The notes under the pieces: model-generated
Seen by the model: the letters and a program-made list of their open reading frames with translations, nothing else
The model's database searches: none
What the model was told of the DNA's origin: nothing
Part shown: piece after piece, positions 9,784 through 17,899 of the stretch
Layout: every line of letters begins with the position of its first letter
How positions within the stretch are numbered: position 1 is the stretch's first letter
Made by a program: the position numbers and the translations under genes
NCBI GenBank assembly: GCA_942491955.1
Contig: CALOCV010000018.1
Location: 1 to 57,213, forward strand
Length of the DNA stretch: 57,213 nucleotides
Direction: 5' to 3'
DNA from: CALOCV01 sp942491955
Lineage (GTDB): Bacteria; Chlamydiota; Chlamydiia; Chlamydiales; CALOCV01

Positions 9784-11217
9784 ATGACGACATCCCCATT
9801 CATAGGACGTGAACCTGAAATGGCTAGGCTAAAAGGTCTCTTAAGCAAGAGAAGTTCCAGTTTGATTGTAGTGCGCGGAAGAAGAAGAATCGGGAAAAGC
9901 AGACTTCTTGCAGAGTTTGGCAAAGACATGAAAAGCTTTTTCTTTTCTGGTATGCCTCCTCTTCCTAAAACGAATGCACAACTTCAACGCGAAGAATTTG
10001 CTAACCAAATGGAGAGGAATGGTTTGCCTGGGATTAAGCCTGATGATTGGGGAAATCTTTTTTGGGCTCTGTCGAAATATACTGAAGAGGGGCGTGTACT
10101 TATTGTTTTCGACGAAATATCTTGGATGGGAGGAAAGGACCTAACCTTTCTTGGTAAATTAAAAACGGCTTGGGATATGTATTTCAGTAAAAATCCTAAT
10201 TTGGTTATGGCTCTTTGTGGATCCATTTCTTCATGGATCGAGGAAAATATTTTGAGCAGCACAGGTTTTGTTGGAAGAATCACAATAGATCTTGTTTTGG
10301 AAGAACTTCCCCTTAATGTTTGCAATGCTTTTTGGCATCCTAAAGAAAAACGCATCGCTGCATTTGAAAAATTCAAGCTTTTATCCATTACGGGGGGTGT
10401 ACCTCGCTATCTCGAAGAGGTTATACCGGATTTACCTGCAGAGAAAAACATTCAGAATCTTTGTTTTACTCGAGGCGGATTATTAGTGCGGGAATTTGAT
10501 GAGATATTTTCCGATCTATTTTCACGTCGTAGTGGGAGTTACAAAGAAATTGTAACTAGTCTTGCAGATGGTTCAAAAGAACTACCTGAAATTTGTAAAG
10601 AATTGAAAAAAAGTCGAGGCGGACTACGCAATAAATATTTAGATGATTTAGTAAAGGCAGGATTTGTCCAAAGAGATTTTACTTGGTTTTTAGAAGATGG
10701 GAAAGAAGGAAAATTAAGCCGTTATCGGTTGAGTGATAATTATCTTCGTTTTTACTTAAAATACATTTGCAAGAATCTTGCAAAGATTGGAAAAGGTAAT
10801 TTTTCTCCTTCGCTATTAACAACTTTACCTGGTTGGGAGGGGATTATGGGTTTACAATTCGAAAATCTTGTAGTCCATAACCGCAAAACTGTTTGGAAAT
10901 TAGCGGGAATATCGCCGGAAGAAGTGGTAATGGATGGTCCATTTTTCCAAAAATCAACGAAAAGACAGCCTGGATGTCAAATTGATTATTTGATTCAAAC
11001 ACGTTTTCACAATCTGTATGTATGTGAGATTAAATTTTCCAAGGATCGCATAGGAAAAAAAATCATTGAAGAAATGGAAGAAAAAACTAAACGGTTAAAA
11101 GTACCGAGACATTTTTCTATTAGGCCAGTTCTAATTCATGTGAATGGAGTCGAAGAGAGGGTGTTAGATGAGATGTATTTCGATAAGGTAATCGATTTTG
11201 GTCAACTTTTAGAGTGA
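9784..11217 (+). CDS. AAA+ ATPase with DUF234/PD-(D/E)XK-like C-terminus
   Basis: 477 aa. N-terminal P-loop domain: FIGREPEMARL, Walker A-like GRRRIGKSRL (about 38-47), Walker B VLIVFDEISWM, and a sensor near MALCGS. A winged-helix-like middle follows (ITGGVPRYLEEV, then the LPEICKELKKSRGGLRNKYL region). The C-terminus has a nuclease-like QIDYLIQ...YVCEIKFSK pattern (D..ExK). This is the DUF234-type ATPase class widespread in archaea and scattered in bacteria. Its biochemical role is unsettled, with defence or mobility functions often suggested. A weak ribosome site (AGGATAAG) precedes the ATG. The gene stands alone, flanked by matching dyads and next to IS debris, consistent with horizontal transfer. 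Resembles the ATPase at 45981 in class but not closely in sequence. Confidence 0.8.
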   Translation: MTTSPFIGREPEMARLKGLLSKRSSSLIVVRGRRRIGKSRLLAEFGKDMKSFFFSGMPPLPKTNAQLQREEFANQMERNGLPGIKPDDWGNLFWALSKYTEEGRVLIVFDEISWMGGKDLTFLGKLKTAWDMYFSKNPNLVMALCGSISSWIEENILSSTGFVGRITIDLVLEELPLNVCNAFWHPKEKRIAAFEKFKLLSITGGVPRYLEEVIPDLPAEKNIQNLCFTRGGLLVREFDEIFSDLFSRRSGSYKEIVTSLADGSKELPEICKELKKSRGGLRNKYLDDLVKAGFVQRDFTWFLEDGKEGKLSRYRLSDNYLRFYLKYICKNLAKIGKGNFSPSLLTTLPGWEGIMGLQFENLVVHNRKTVWKLAGISPEEVVMDGPFFQKSTKRQPGCQIDYLIQTRFHNLYVCEIKFSKDRIGKKIIEEMEEKTKRLKVPRHFSIRPVLIHVNGVEERVLDEMYFDKVIDFGQLLE

Positions 11218-11519
11218 TGGATTTTTGTCTTGGAATTCGATCCCAAAATAGGCAGGATGCTGGTTTTGGGATCAAAATATTTGTTCATTTTTTCATCCCC
11301 AAATCGACGTTTAGCAGTTTTACAGAGCAATCCTGAAAGAATCCCATGACTACACCTTTTGAATTCCACAAAGTCTACCCAATGAAATCTAATTGGGAGG
11401 TTTTGTAGAATTTGCGAATTTTTAGAGAGAAACCACTTATACCAATTATCGACATGAAAATACTGATCAACAAACCGGACAATTTCAAGCTCACCGGAAG
11501 GAAGAGCTAAAGGGGTCAA
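11202..11519 (-). CDS. Possible small protein coupled to epmA; unrecognised
   Basis: 105 aa from a TTG overlapping the epmA TGA (sequence TTTTGACC). A strong GGAGG lies 7 nt upstream inside the epmA C-terminal codons, a good translational-coupling arrangement. The product is basic and aromatic-rich in the middle (RFVDQYFHVDNWYKWFL), with no signal peptide, TM segment or family I recognise. Its last codons overlap the convergent ATPase gene by 16 nt and cover the right-hand dyad. It may be the truncated head of a longer gene disrupted when the ATPase arrived. Confidence 0.35.
   Translation of the reverse strand: MTPLALPSGELEIVRFVDQYFHVDNWYKWFLSKNSQILQNLPIRFHWVDFVEFKRCSHGILSGLLCKTAKRRFGDEKMNKYFDPKTSILPILGSNSKTKIHHSKS
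11239..11273. promoter_or_regulatory. Dyad GATCCCAAAA-N15-TTTTGGGATC, right flank of AAA+ gene
   Basis: Perfect 10-bp arms at 11239-11248 and 11264-11273 with a 15-nt spacer, 21 bp after the ATPase stop. Arms and spacing match the dyad at 9698-9730, while the spacer sequences differ. Confidence 0.5.
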
Positions 11520-12430
11520 AATTGTACCTCCTGGATGGTTTTTGTTTGATGGCGGAGTTGCATCAGGCGATCAAAACCAACTGCAACACCACAACAGGAG
11601 GGGAGACCTCTCTCTAGTGCGGCAAGAAACTCTTCGTCGATCGGATAGGTCTCCTTTCCTTCTGTTTTTCGCTTTTTATTTTCTTCTATGAGTCTTTTAC
11701 GTTGTTCTATCGGATCGGCGAGTTCGTGATATCCATTGGCGAGTTCGATTCCCTCCCAGTAGATCTCAAATCGTTCAGCAACGGCCTGACCATCAAGTGT
11801 CGTGCATTGAGCCAAAGCGGCTTGTGATGCAGGATAGTGTGTCAGAACCACATACTCCCCCCTTCCAAGTTGTTGCTCAATCGAGTGAGCAAGAATGTGA
11901 TGAAGAAGAGCATCGCGATCAGCGTCCCGACTTTGACTCTTCTCCTGCAACTCTTCGATGGAACACGTGAAAGGATCGAGACCAGCATATTCCCGAAAGG
12001 CTTGCCGGTAGGTCAATCGTCGAGAAGGGGATTTGCCCAAGAAGAGAGAAATCAAGTCGATCGTCTCATCGATCATTTGCGAAAAAGAAAAATCAATGCG
12101 ATACCATTCGAGCAAAGTGAATTCGGGGTTGTGCCAATGCCCTTTTTCCCCTTTACGAAAAACATGGGAGAGCTGATAGATATCGCCACTCCCTTGCGAC
12201 AAGAGCTTCTTCATTCCATACTCAGGAGAAGAGTGAAGAAAAAAAACTTCTTTCTCACTGTTATTCGTTGCAAAAAGATCGATATGGGTGTCAATCGGTG
12301 CCGTCGGATGGAGAAGGGTACAGTCGACCTCCATCACTTTTCTTTGGGCAAAGAAATGACGAGCAGCAGCAAGAAGAGAGGCTCGATCGACAAGCATCGA
12401 TTTGGAAGGAATCGTCAATAGCTGGGACAT
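11516..12430 (-). CDS. epmA: EF-P (R)-beta-lysine ligase, LysRS-like
   Basis: 304 aa. Class II aminoacyl-tRNA synthetase catalytic core without an anticodon-binding domain, as in EpmA (PoxA/GenX). Motif 2 is visible as YQLSHVFRKGEKGHWHNPEFTLLEW and motif 3 as GVAVGFDRLMQL near residue 285 (spread over longer conserved stretches). EpmA activates beta-lysine and attaches it to Lys34 of EF-P. The EF-P gene lies 15 bp upstream on the same strand and carries the target lysine. EpmB, the lysine 2,3-aminomutase that supplies beta-lysine, is not in the window. Confidence 0.9.
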   Translation of the reverse strand: MSQLLTIPSKSMLVDRASLLAAARHFFAQRKVMEVDCTLLHPTAPIDTHIDLFATNNSEKEVFFLHSSPEYGMKKLLSQGSGDIYQLSHVFRKGEKGHWHNPEFTLLEWYRIDFSFSQMIDETIDLISLFLGKSPSRRLTYRQAFREYAGLDPFTCSIEELQEKSQSRDADRDALLHHILAHSIEQQLGRGEYVVLTHYPASQAALAQCTTLDGQAVAERFEIYWEGIELANGYHELADPIEQRKRLIEENKKRKTEGKETYPIDEEFLAALERGLPSCCGVAVGFDRLMQLRHQTKTIQEVQF

Positions 12431-12445
12431 AATACAGACAGCCCT

Positions 12446-13021
12446 TTATTTGTCAGAAGCACGGGAGACGTATTCACCCGTTCGCGTGTCGATCTTTATC
12501 CTCTCTCCCTGATCAATAAAGATGGGAATTTGGACTTGCGCACCCGATTCTGTTGTTGCTGGCTTCATTACTCTTCCCGAAGCAGTATCACCTCGTGCCC
12601 CAGGTTGGGTTTCGGTAACGAGTAACTCCATGAATGTGGGAGGTTCAACGGAGACAGGAGCGCCATTATAAAACACGATATCGTAGACGGTATCTTCAAG
12701 AAGCCATTGGCGATTGTCTCCAATATGGGCAAAATCGACTTTCGTTTGCTCATACGTCTCATCGCACATAAAGACAGCACCATCGGGTTCGGTATAGAGA
12801 AGGCGCATGCGCGTCTCATTGACATCGGCCTCGTCGAGTCTCTCTCCCGATTTGAAGGTTCGTTCAATGGTCGATGGATTGAGTAAGTGTTTGAGTTTGA
12901 CTCGATTAAAGGCCTGTCCTTTTCCTGGTTTCACAAATTCGTTGCTGACAATGGAGTAAGGTTGTCCTTCGACAAGAACCTTCATCCCTCGCCGCATTTC
13001 GTTGGTACTGATTTGTCCCAT
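12446..13021 (-). CDS. efp: Translation elongation factor P
   Basis: 191 aa, normal EF-P length with three beta-barrel domains. It relieves ribosome stalling at polyproline stretches. The loop that enters the peptidyl-transferase centre reads KPGKGQAF, with Lys at exactly position 34, the residue modified by EpmA rather than the Arg that is rhamnosylated. The C-terminal EF-P signature region is present (IDTRTGEYVSRA). Start ATG at 13019-13021. Transcribed with epmA. Confidence 0.95.
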   Translation of the reverse strand: MGQISTNEMRRGMKVLVEGQPYSIVSNEFVKPGKGQAFNRVKLKHLLNPSTIERTFKSGERLDEADVNETRMRLLYTEPDGAVFMCDETYEQTKVDFAHIGDNRQWLLEDTVYDIVFYNGAPVSVEPPTFMELLVTETQPGARGDTASGRVMKPATTESGAQVQIPIFIDQGERIKIDTRTGEYVSRASDK

Positions 13022-13080
13022 GGTTTTCCTCGTAGATAAAACAAAGGAAATATTACCGTAAAATGATGGAAAAGTCTACC

Positions 13081-13147
13081 AATTGGGGTCAGGCCTGACA
13101 TTCGGACATTTGGAACAAATGTCCGAATGTCAGGCCTGACCCCAATT
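13081..13147. repeat. REP-like perfect palindrome, copy 1
   Basis: Two 31-bp arms (13081-13111 and 13117-13147) are exact reverse complements around a 5-nt loop GGAAC. The core GTCAGGCCTGACATTCGGAC recurs at 35707 and, degenerate, at 39631. It lies between divergent efp and the small ORFs, where it would fold in RNA from either strand. Confidence 0.9.
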
Positions 13148-13199
13148 CCTTCCATTTAATCGAAAATTTATTTACTCTCCCAATAAAGGAGGTGAGGTG

Positions 13200-13391
13200 A
13201 TGTGGCCGAAAAAATATCGAGACTATCCGCCCGATAAACCTTTAGTTCGTCATCCCGTTGAGTCGGGAAAGGGAATTGTCGGGTGGGAAATGCATGACCT
13301 CAATGGGTGGGGAGAGGAGGTTCATGAAGAGCCCCATTCAACAAAACCGGGATTTTTACAGACTCTTTTCTCCTGGTTATTCGGAACATGA
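13200..13391 (+). CDS. Small hypothetical protein upstream of amn
   Basis: 64 aa. ATG 13200 has a near-perfect ribosome site AAAGGAGG (13185-13192) 7 nt upstream, the strongest argument that it is real. The product is polar with Trp/Pro/Gly-rich stretches (VGWEMHDLNGWGEE) and an aromatic C-terminal tail (LFSWLFG) that could touch membrane. Its stop overlaps the next ORF start as ATGA. I do not recognise it; Chlamydia has a short unnamed gene near efp/amn that could correspond. Confidence 0.65.
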   Translation: MWPKKYRDYPPDKPLVRHPVESGKGIVGWEMHDLNGWGEEVHEEPHSTKPGFLQTLFSWLFGT

Positions 13392-13612
13392 AAGAGAGGA
13401 GGATCCATACCTATCCCATTTTTTGTGAATACCACTCCTGTCCCCACTGTAGGGCAATAACGGAGAGTCGAAGTGATTATGAGAATCGACTGGGTAATTG
13501 GGTAAAAGAGGTGGAATGCTTGGAGTGTGGAAACCACTATTTTGTCGAAAAGACGTTTTCCAATGGAAAAGTCAAGCGGAGGGAGTGCAATGAGTGGAAA
13601 AAAAAGAGATGA
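13388..13612 (+). CDS. Small zinc-ribbon-like hypothetical protein
   Basis: 74 aa, start overlapping the previous stop (ATGA). Four paired cysteines, CPHC near residue 18 and CLEC near residue 45, form a plausible zinc ribbon. The C-terminus is strongly basic (KVKRRECNEWKKKR). It overlaps the amn start by 23 nt, so the three genes are probably one translationally coupled unit. Function unknown; nucleic-acid or protein binding would fit a ribbon of this size. Confidence 0.6.
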   Translation: MKERRIHTYPIFCEYHSCPHCRAITESRSDYENRLGNWVKEVECLECGNHYFVEKTFSNGKVKRRECNEWKKKR

Positions 13613-14441
13613 CGAACAGCACCACGAAGAGGTGATTGCTCGAGAAACCTTGGAGCGGTATTCGGGATCACCGATTGATGCCTTCCAGCCCTACCTATTG
13701 CTCACCAATTTTCCCAAATATGTCGATTATTTCGCTTCTCGAGAGAGTATTCCCATTCATGAAGGATCGATGTTTAAGGTGGCTCATTCTCCAAAAGAAA
13801 AGATTTCCATTCTCGATTTTAAGATCGGTTCTCCTGCGGCCGCGCTTGTTGTCGACCTTTGTGCCTTTTTGCCGATCAAGGCAACTCTGCTTTTGGGGAT
13901 GTGTGGTGGATTGCGCCGGCACTATCGTGTGGGGAATTATTTTGTTCCTGTTGCCAGCATACGAGGGGAGGGGACATCGGATTTTTATTTTCCTCCCGAA
14001 GTGCCGTCTCTTGCAAATTTTTTGGTTCAAAAAGTGGTCACCAATATATTGGATGATCAAGGAACGGTCTACCATATTGGCATTACCCATACGACGAACA
14101 AACGATTTTGGGAGTTTAACGAAGAGTTCAAAGATCGGCTTCGTGCAACACGTCCCCAGGCCATTGAGATGGAGTGCGCGACCCTATTCATGGCAGGATA
14201 TCATCTTAAATTGCCTGTAGGAGCTCTATTGCTCATCTCCGATCTTCCATTAAAACCCGAAGGGATCAAAACAAAAAAAAGTTCGAGTGCCGTTTATGAC
14301 AAGTACACAAAAGAGCACGTCGAGAAGGGGATTGCCATCATGGAGGCACTGGATCAAGCGATTCTGCACCATCCAAAAGGAATTTTCCGTGGTGAGAGGC
14401 GTCGCTTTCAGCAAACCATTGACTCCCGTTTAGAGGAATAG
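13590..14441 (+). CDS. amn: AMP nucleosidase (nucleoside phosphorylase fold)
   Basis: 283 aa from ATG 13590, which has GGAGGGAG just upstream; the frame is open to 13527 but that segment is only the overlapping zinc-ribbon gene. The enzyme hydrolyses AMP to adenine and ribose-5-phosphate. Phosphorylase-fold features: LLGMCGGLRRHYRVGNYFVPVAS, the substrate-binding AIEMECATLFMAG (about 190-202), and LLLISDLP with the catalytic-type Asp. It is the short chlamydial form rather than the ~480-aa enterobacterial one. Convergent with mfd, with a long hairpin between. Confidence 0.85.
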   Translation: MSGKKRDDEQHHEEVIARETLERYSGSPIDAFQPYLLLTNFPKYVDYFASRESIPIHEGSMFKVAHSPKEKISILDFKIGSPAAALVVDLCAFLPIKATLLLGMCGGLRRHYRVGNYFVPVASIRGEGTSDFYFPPEVPSLANFLVQKVVTNILDDQGTVYHIGITHTTNKRFWEFNEEFKDRLRATRPQAIEMECATLFMAGYHLKLPVGALLLISDLPLKPEGIKTKKSSSAVYDKYTKEHVEKGIAIMEALDQAILHHPKGIFRGERRRFQQTIDSRLEE

Positions 14442-14447
14442 TACCAA

Positions 14448-14516
14448 ACGCGATAAAGGCAAGGCCGCGTTAGCGGCCTTAAGGGGGTTTTGGGGAACGG
14501 GTTCCCCCAAAAAAAG
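14448..14516. repeat. GC-rich hairpin block after amn
   Basis: AAGGCCGCGTTAGCGGCCTT (about 14461-14480) is a tight hairpin. GGGGGTTTTGGGGAACGGGT with the following TCCCCC can form a second. The same style of G/C hairpins appears at 41877-42010 and 43468-43690, also at gene ends. Confidence 0.6.
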
Positions 14517-14534
14517 AAAAAAAAAGATAGATAA

Positions 14535-14597
14535 GCGAAGAGAGTGTTGATGGATCCATTTTCTCATAGAAAATGGATCCATCAACACTCTTTTCGC
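14535..14597. terminator. Long hairpin between convergent amn and mfd
   Basis: GCGAA-GAGAGTGTTGATGGATC... (14535-14563) mirrors 14569-14597 around a TCATA loop, giving nearly 29 bp of stem with one mismatch. It occupies the gap between the ends of two convergent genes and can act in both directions. There is an A-run on one side. Confidence 0.65.
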
Positions 14598-14598
14598 T

Positions 14599-17500
14599 CT
14601 ATCCAACGCTATGCTGGATAAGAGGGATAAGAATATTTTGGATGTCTTCGGGTTGTTCGAGTGGGGGCCAATGGATCTTTTTTTGAAAGGTTTCTTTCCG
14701 TTTTTTCTTTTCAATGAGCAGCATTTTTTTGTCATATTTTAGGAGAGGGATGGCGTTGGAAGCGGCGTAGACGCGCAATTTTGTAAGGGCAAAGAGCCAT
14801 TGAGCCGGTGTGGGAGGAGGGCCAAAGCGGTCGATCAATTCTTCAACGATCTCTTGTACTTCTGCCTCATTGACCGCTTCGCCGAGGCGTTGGTAGATCT
14901 CCATCTGGAGGGAAGTTTCGTTGACGTATTCCGAAGTGAGGCGGGCATCGATGGGAAGGTCGATACGCGTATCGATTAAAGAGGCCGAGATGTCGCCTTG
15001 CATGGTGCGGATCGTGCGTTTGAGGAGTTTGCAATAGAGGTGGAATCCGATGGCGGCGACATGGCCCGACTGTTCGTGGCCCAAGATATTGCCTGCGCCG
15101 CGAAGTTCCAGATCGTGCATGGCGACTTTCATCCCGCCGCCGTAGCCGCTCGATTCGGCAAGAGCTTGGAGGCGTTTTCGCGATAGTTCTGCCATGGTGC
15201 GCATGTTTTTAATAAGAAAATAGGCATAAGCGCGGCGGTTCCACCGTCCTACGCGGCCACGGAGTTGGTAGAGGTCGGCCATACCGAAATGGTCGGCTTT
15301 ATCGATAAGGATGGTATTGGCATTGGGGATATCAATTCCATTTTCCACGATGGTCGTTGCGACGAGGATATCTGCGTTACCACTTTTGAAGGTGTGGAAA
15401 ATGGTATCGATTTCATCGGCGTGCATCTGTCCATGGCCGACGACGATACGCGCATGGGGAACGAGTTTTTGGATTTGGTAGGCCCTTTCGTGGATCGTCT
15501 CGACGCGGTTGTGGATGACATAAACCTGACCATCGCGAGATAGTTCGCGCAAGATCGCATTTTTGATCGTCTCTTGATTGGGCTCGGTGATGATGGTTTT
15601 GATCGGTTGGCGATCTTGTGGGGGGGTGTTGATAACGGACATGTCGCGCGCGCCGACAAGGGACATGTAAAGGGTGCGGGGGATGGGGGTTGCGGAGAGG
15701 GTTAAGCAATCTATTTCACTGCGGATGTGCTTAAGTTTTTCTTTTGCTTTCACTCCAAACCGTTGTTCCTCGTCGATGATCACAAGACCTAGGTCTTTGA
15801 ATGCGACATCGGAGCTGATGAGTCGATGGGTACCCACAGCAATATCGACACTTCCATTTTTGATTCCTTCAAGCGCATGACGGATCTGTTTTGTTGTTCG
15901 AAAGCGGGAAAGTACCTCGATGGTGATAGGAAGGCCTTGCATCCGTTCGATGAACGTCTCGAAGTGTTGCATTGCAAGCACGGTCGTTGGGACGAGGACG
16001 GCAACTTGTTTGCCTCCATCGAGTACAGTTTTGCATGCAGCGCGCATAGCGACCTCGGTTTTGCCATATCCCACATCGCCGCAGACGAGGCGATCCATCG
16101 TTTTTTGGCTGCACATGTCCCCCTTGATCGCTTGGATAGCCTCTCTTTGGTCTTCTGTTTCGACAAAGGGGAACGAGTTGTCAAATTGGATCACTTCGGG
16201 AGAGTCGTCAGGATAGGGAAAACCTATATGGTGAGCCCTTTTTGCGTAGAGTTCGAGAAGGTCTGAGGCGTAGGCAACGATAGCTTGTTCTGTTTTCTCT
16301 TTTGTTCGTTTCCAGCGTTGGCTTCCGATGGTATGGAGTTTGGGTACCTCTTCTGATGCACCGATATATTTGCTGACGAGGTAGGCTTGGTTAAGGGGGA
16401 CAAAGAGCTTTGCTTTGTCGGCGTATTCGATGACGAGAAAGTCGCGCAGCTCTCCTTCATGATTGGGCTTTTGTTCTATACCTCGGTAGATACCAATCCC
16501 GTTGTTGAGGTGGACGACCGTATCGCCAGGGATTAGATCAAACATCTCGGAAGGGGGGAGTGTGGTAGGTGCTGCGCAACTTCTGCCGACGAATTTTGTG
16601 GCGTTGCGTGATCTCTGTTGTAGGAAGGAGGATTTGGTTATCGGGTTGGAGAATGATACCGCTCGAGAGGTAGCCCTTTTGGTAGGTTGTATTGGGTGGA
16701 AGAGAGAGATTGTGTTCTTGGATCTTTTTTTTGAAGTTTTCCTCTTCCCAGGCGTTTTCACAGATAATGGAGAGGGAACATTCTTGTTGGTTGCATCGGG
16801 GAAGGGCTTGAAAAATTTCTTCTCCTTTAACGGGTTGATCGGGCGGAATTTCTGGAAGCAGGTAGTGCCTAATCGGGAGAAAGGGAGGTTTCCACCGCGT
16901 TGCTTCGTAGGAACGGTCGAATAACGAAAAACGGATCGGGTAGTGGAGAGTCTCTTCGGAGTAGACTCGCGTTCCTTTTTCTGCAAGGACGGCGACGGAA
17001 GAGAGTTCTTCAAGCGGCTGTTCGGTCCAAAAAAATGTTTGTAGGTTAGCCATTCGTTCGAGCCACTCGTCTAAGGAACAGAATGTCGATCCTATCTTCC
17101 CCATCATTCCTTTTAACGTCGCATAGCGATCTTCGATGGCGAGAACATCGTCCAGGATCATCAACGTATTCGGGCCGAGGTAATCGAGAAGAGTGCCGAG
17201 ATGATCTTGCTTCGAAACGAGTTCCGCCTCTTGTGCCGGCACGATCGCAGCCGATTCTGTAGAGCGGATGCTTTTCTGTCCAATAGGGTCGTAGATGCGT
17301 ATGGACTCCACGGTATCGCCAAAAAACTCGATCCGAAACGGGTCGGGAGAGTTAACGGGAAAGATATCGACAATCCCTCCGCGAATGGCATACTCTCCTT
17401 TGTCTCCTGCCACAGCGGAGCGGGTATAATGCATGCTTTCAAAGGCGGACACCAAATTTTCTAAAGAAATTTCCTTACCTTTACGCAATTCCATGTAGAG

Positions 17501-17899
17501 AGAGGCGAAAGCCTCGGGAAGAAGAATTTTTTGTAGGCAGGCTTGCACACCGGTAAGGATGATATGGGGTTCTTGGGATTCATGGACCGCCTCGAGAACC
17601 TTGTATCTTTCTCCTACAATATCGGGACTTGGGGATATCTCTTCTCCAGGAAGTGTTTCCCATGCGGGGTAGTCGACGACGGGCAATGATGTGAAGAACG
17701 AAAAATCGTGAAAAAGGTGGCGCTCTTCGGACGAGGCTCCTGTAATAAGAACCACGTGCTTTCTTGTCGATTCCGCGGCAAGGGCGGCAATCAGTGCTTT
17801 AGGTGCATTCCAGAGCTCTTCGACGGCAATCGATTGGCCTTGTTGTAAGAGTTCGGCCAGTTCGATAAGAGAACGGTTCGATAGAAGGTGTTCATTCAT
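14599..17899 (-). CDS. mfd: Transcription-repair coupling factor, split by an apparent 1-nt insertion
   Basis: Mfd removes RNA polymerase stalled at lesions and recruits UvrA. Two overlapping frames together give a full ~1,100-aa Mfd. The first (17899 to 16538) holds the UvrB-like N-terminal modules; the second (from about 16590 to 14599) holds the polymerase-binding domain and the RecG-like translocase with Walker A GDVGYGKTE and box IDEEQRFG. They join at HTPP|SEMFDLIPGD: the plus-strand G6 run at 16553-16558 would restore one frame if it were G5. The ATG at 17897-17899 overlaps the alaS TGA (ATGA); another ATG at 17929 has GAGG upstream. Either a polymerase-slippage error, a recent mutation, or slippage at the run. 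A 73-bp piece is duplicated at 34146. Confidence 0.9.
17729..17801. repeat. 73-bp segment of mfd duplicated at 34146-34218
   Basis: This stretch of mfd (residues around ALIAALAAESTRKHVVLITG, minus strand) recurs base for base, in the same orientation, about 16.4 kb to the right after the E2 gene. Exact identity implies a recent copy event. Confidence 0.9.

Noticed and set aside
9784..11217. ATPase plus neighbours as a known defence system
   Set aside because: Single gene with no partner nuclease, methylase or toxin beside it; only a class-level assignment is justified.
14430..14735. 101-aa minus-strand frame at the mfd 3' end
   Set aside because: Basic, low-complexity frame across the terminator hairpin and antisense to repeats; shadow of mfd in another register.
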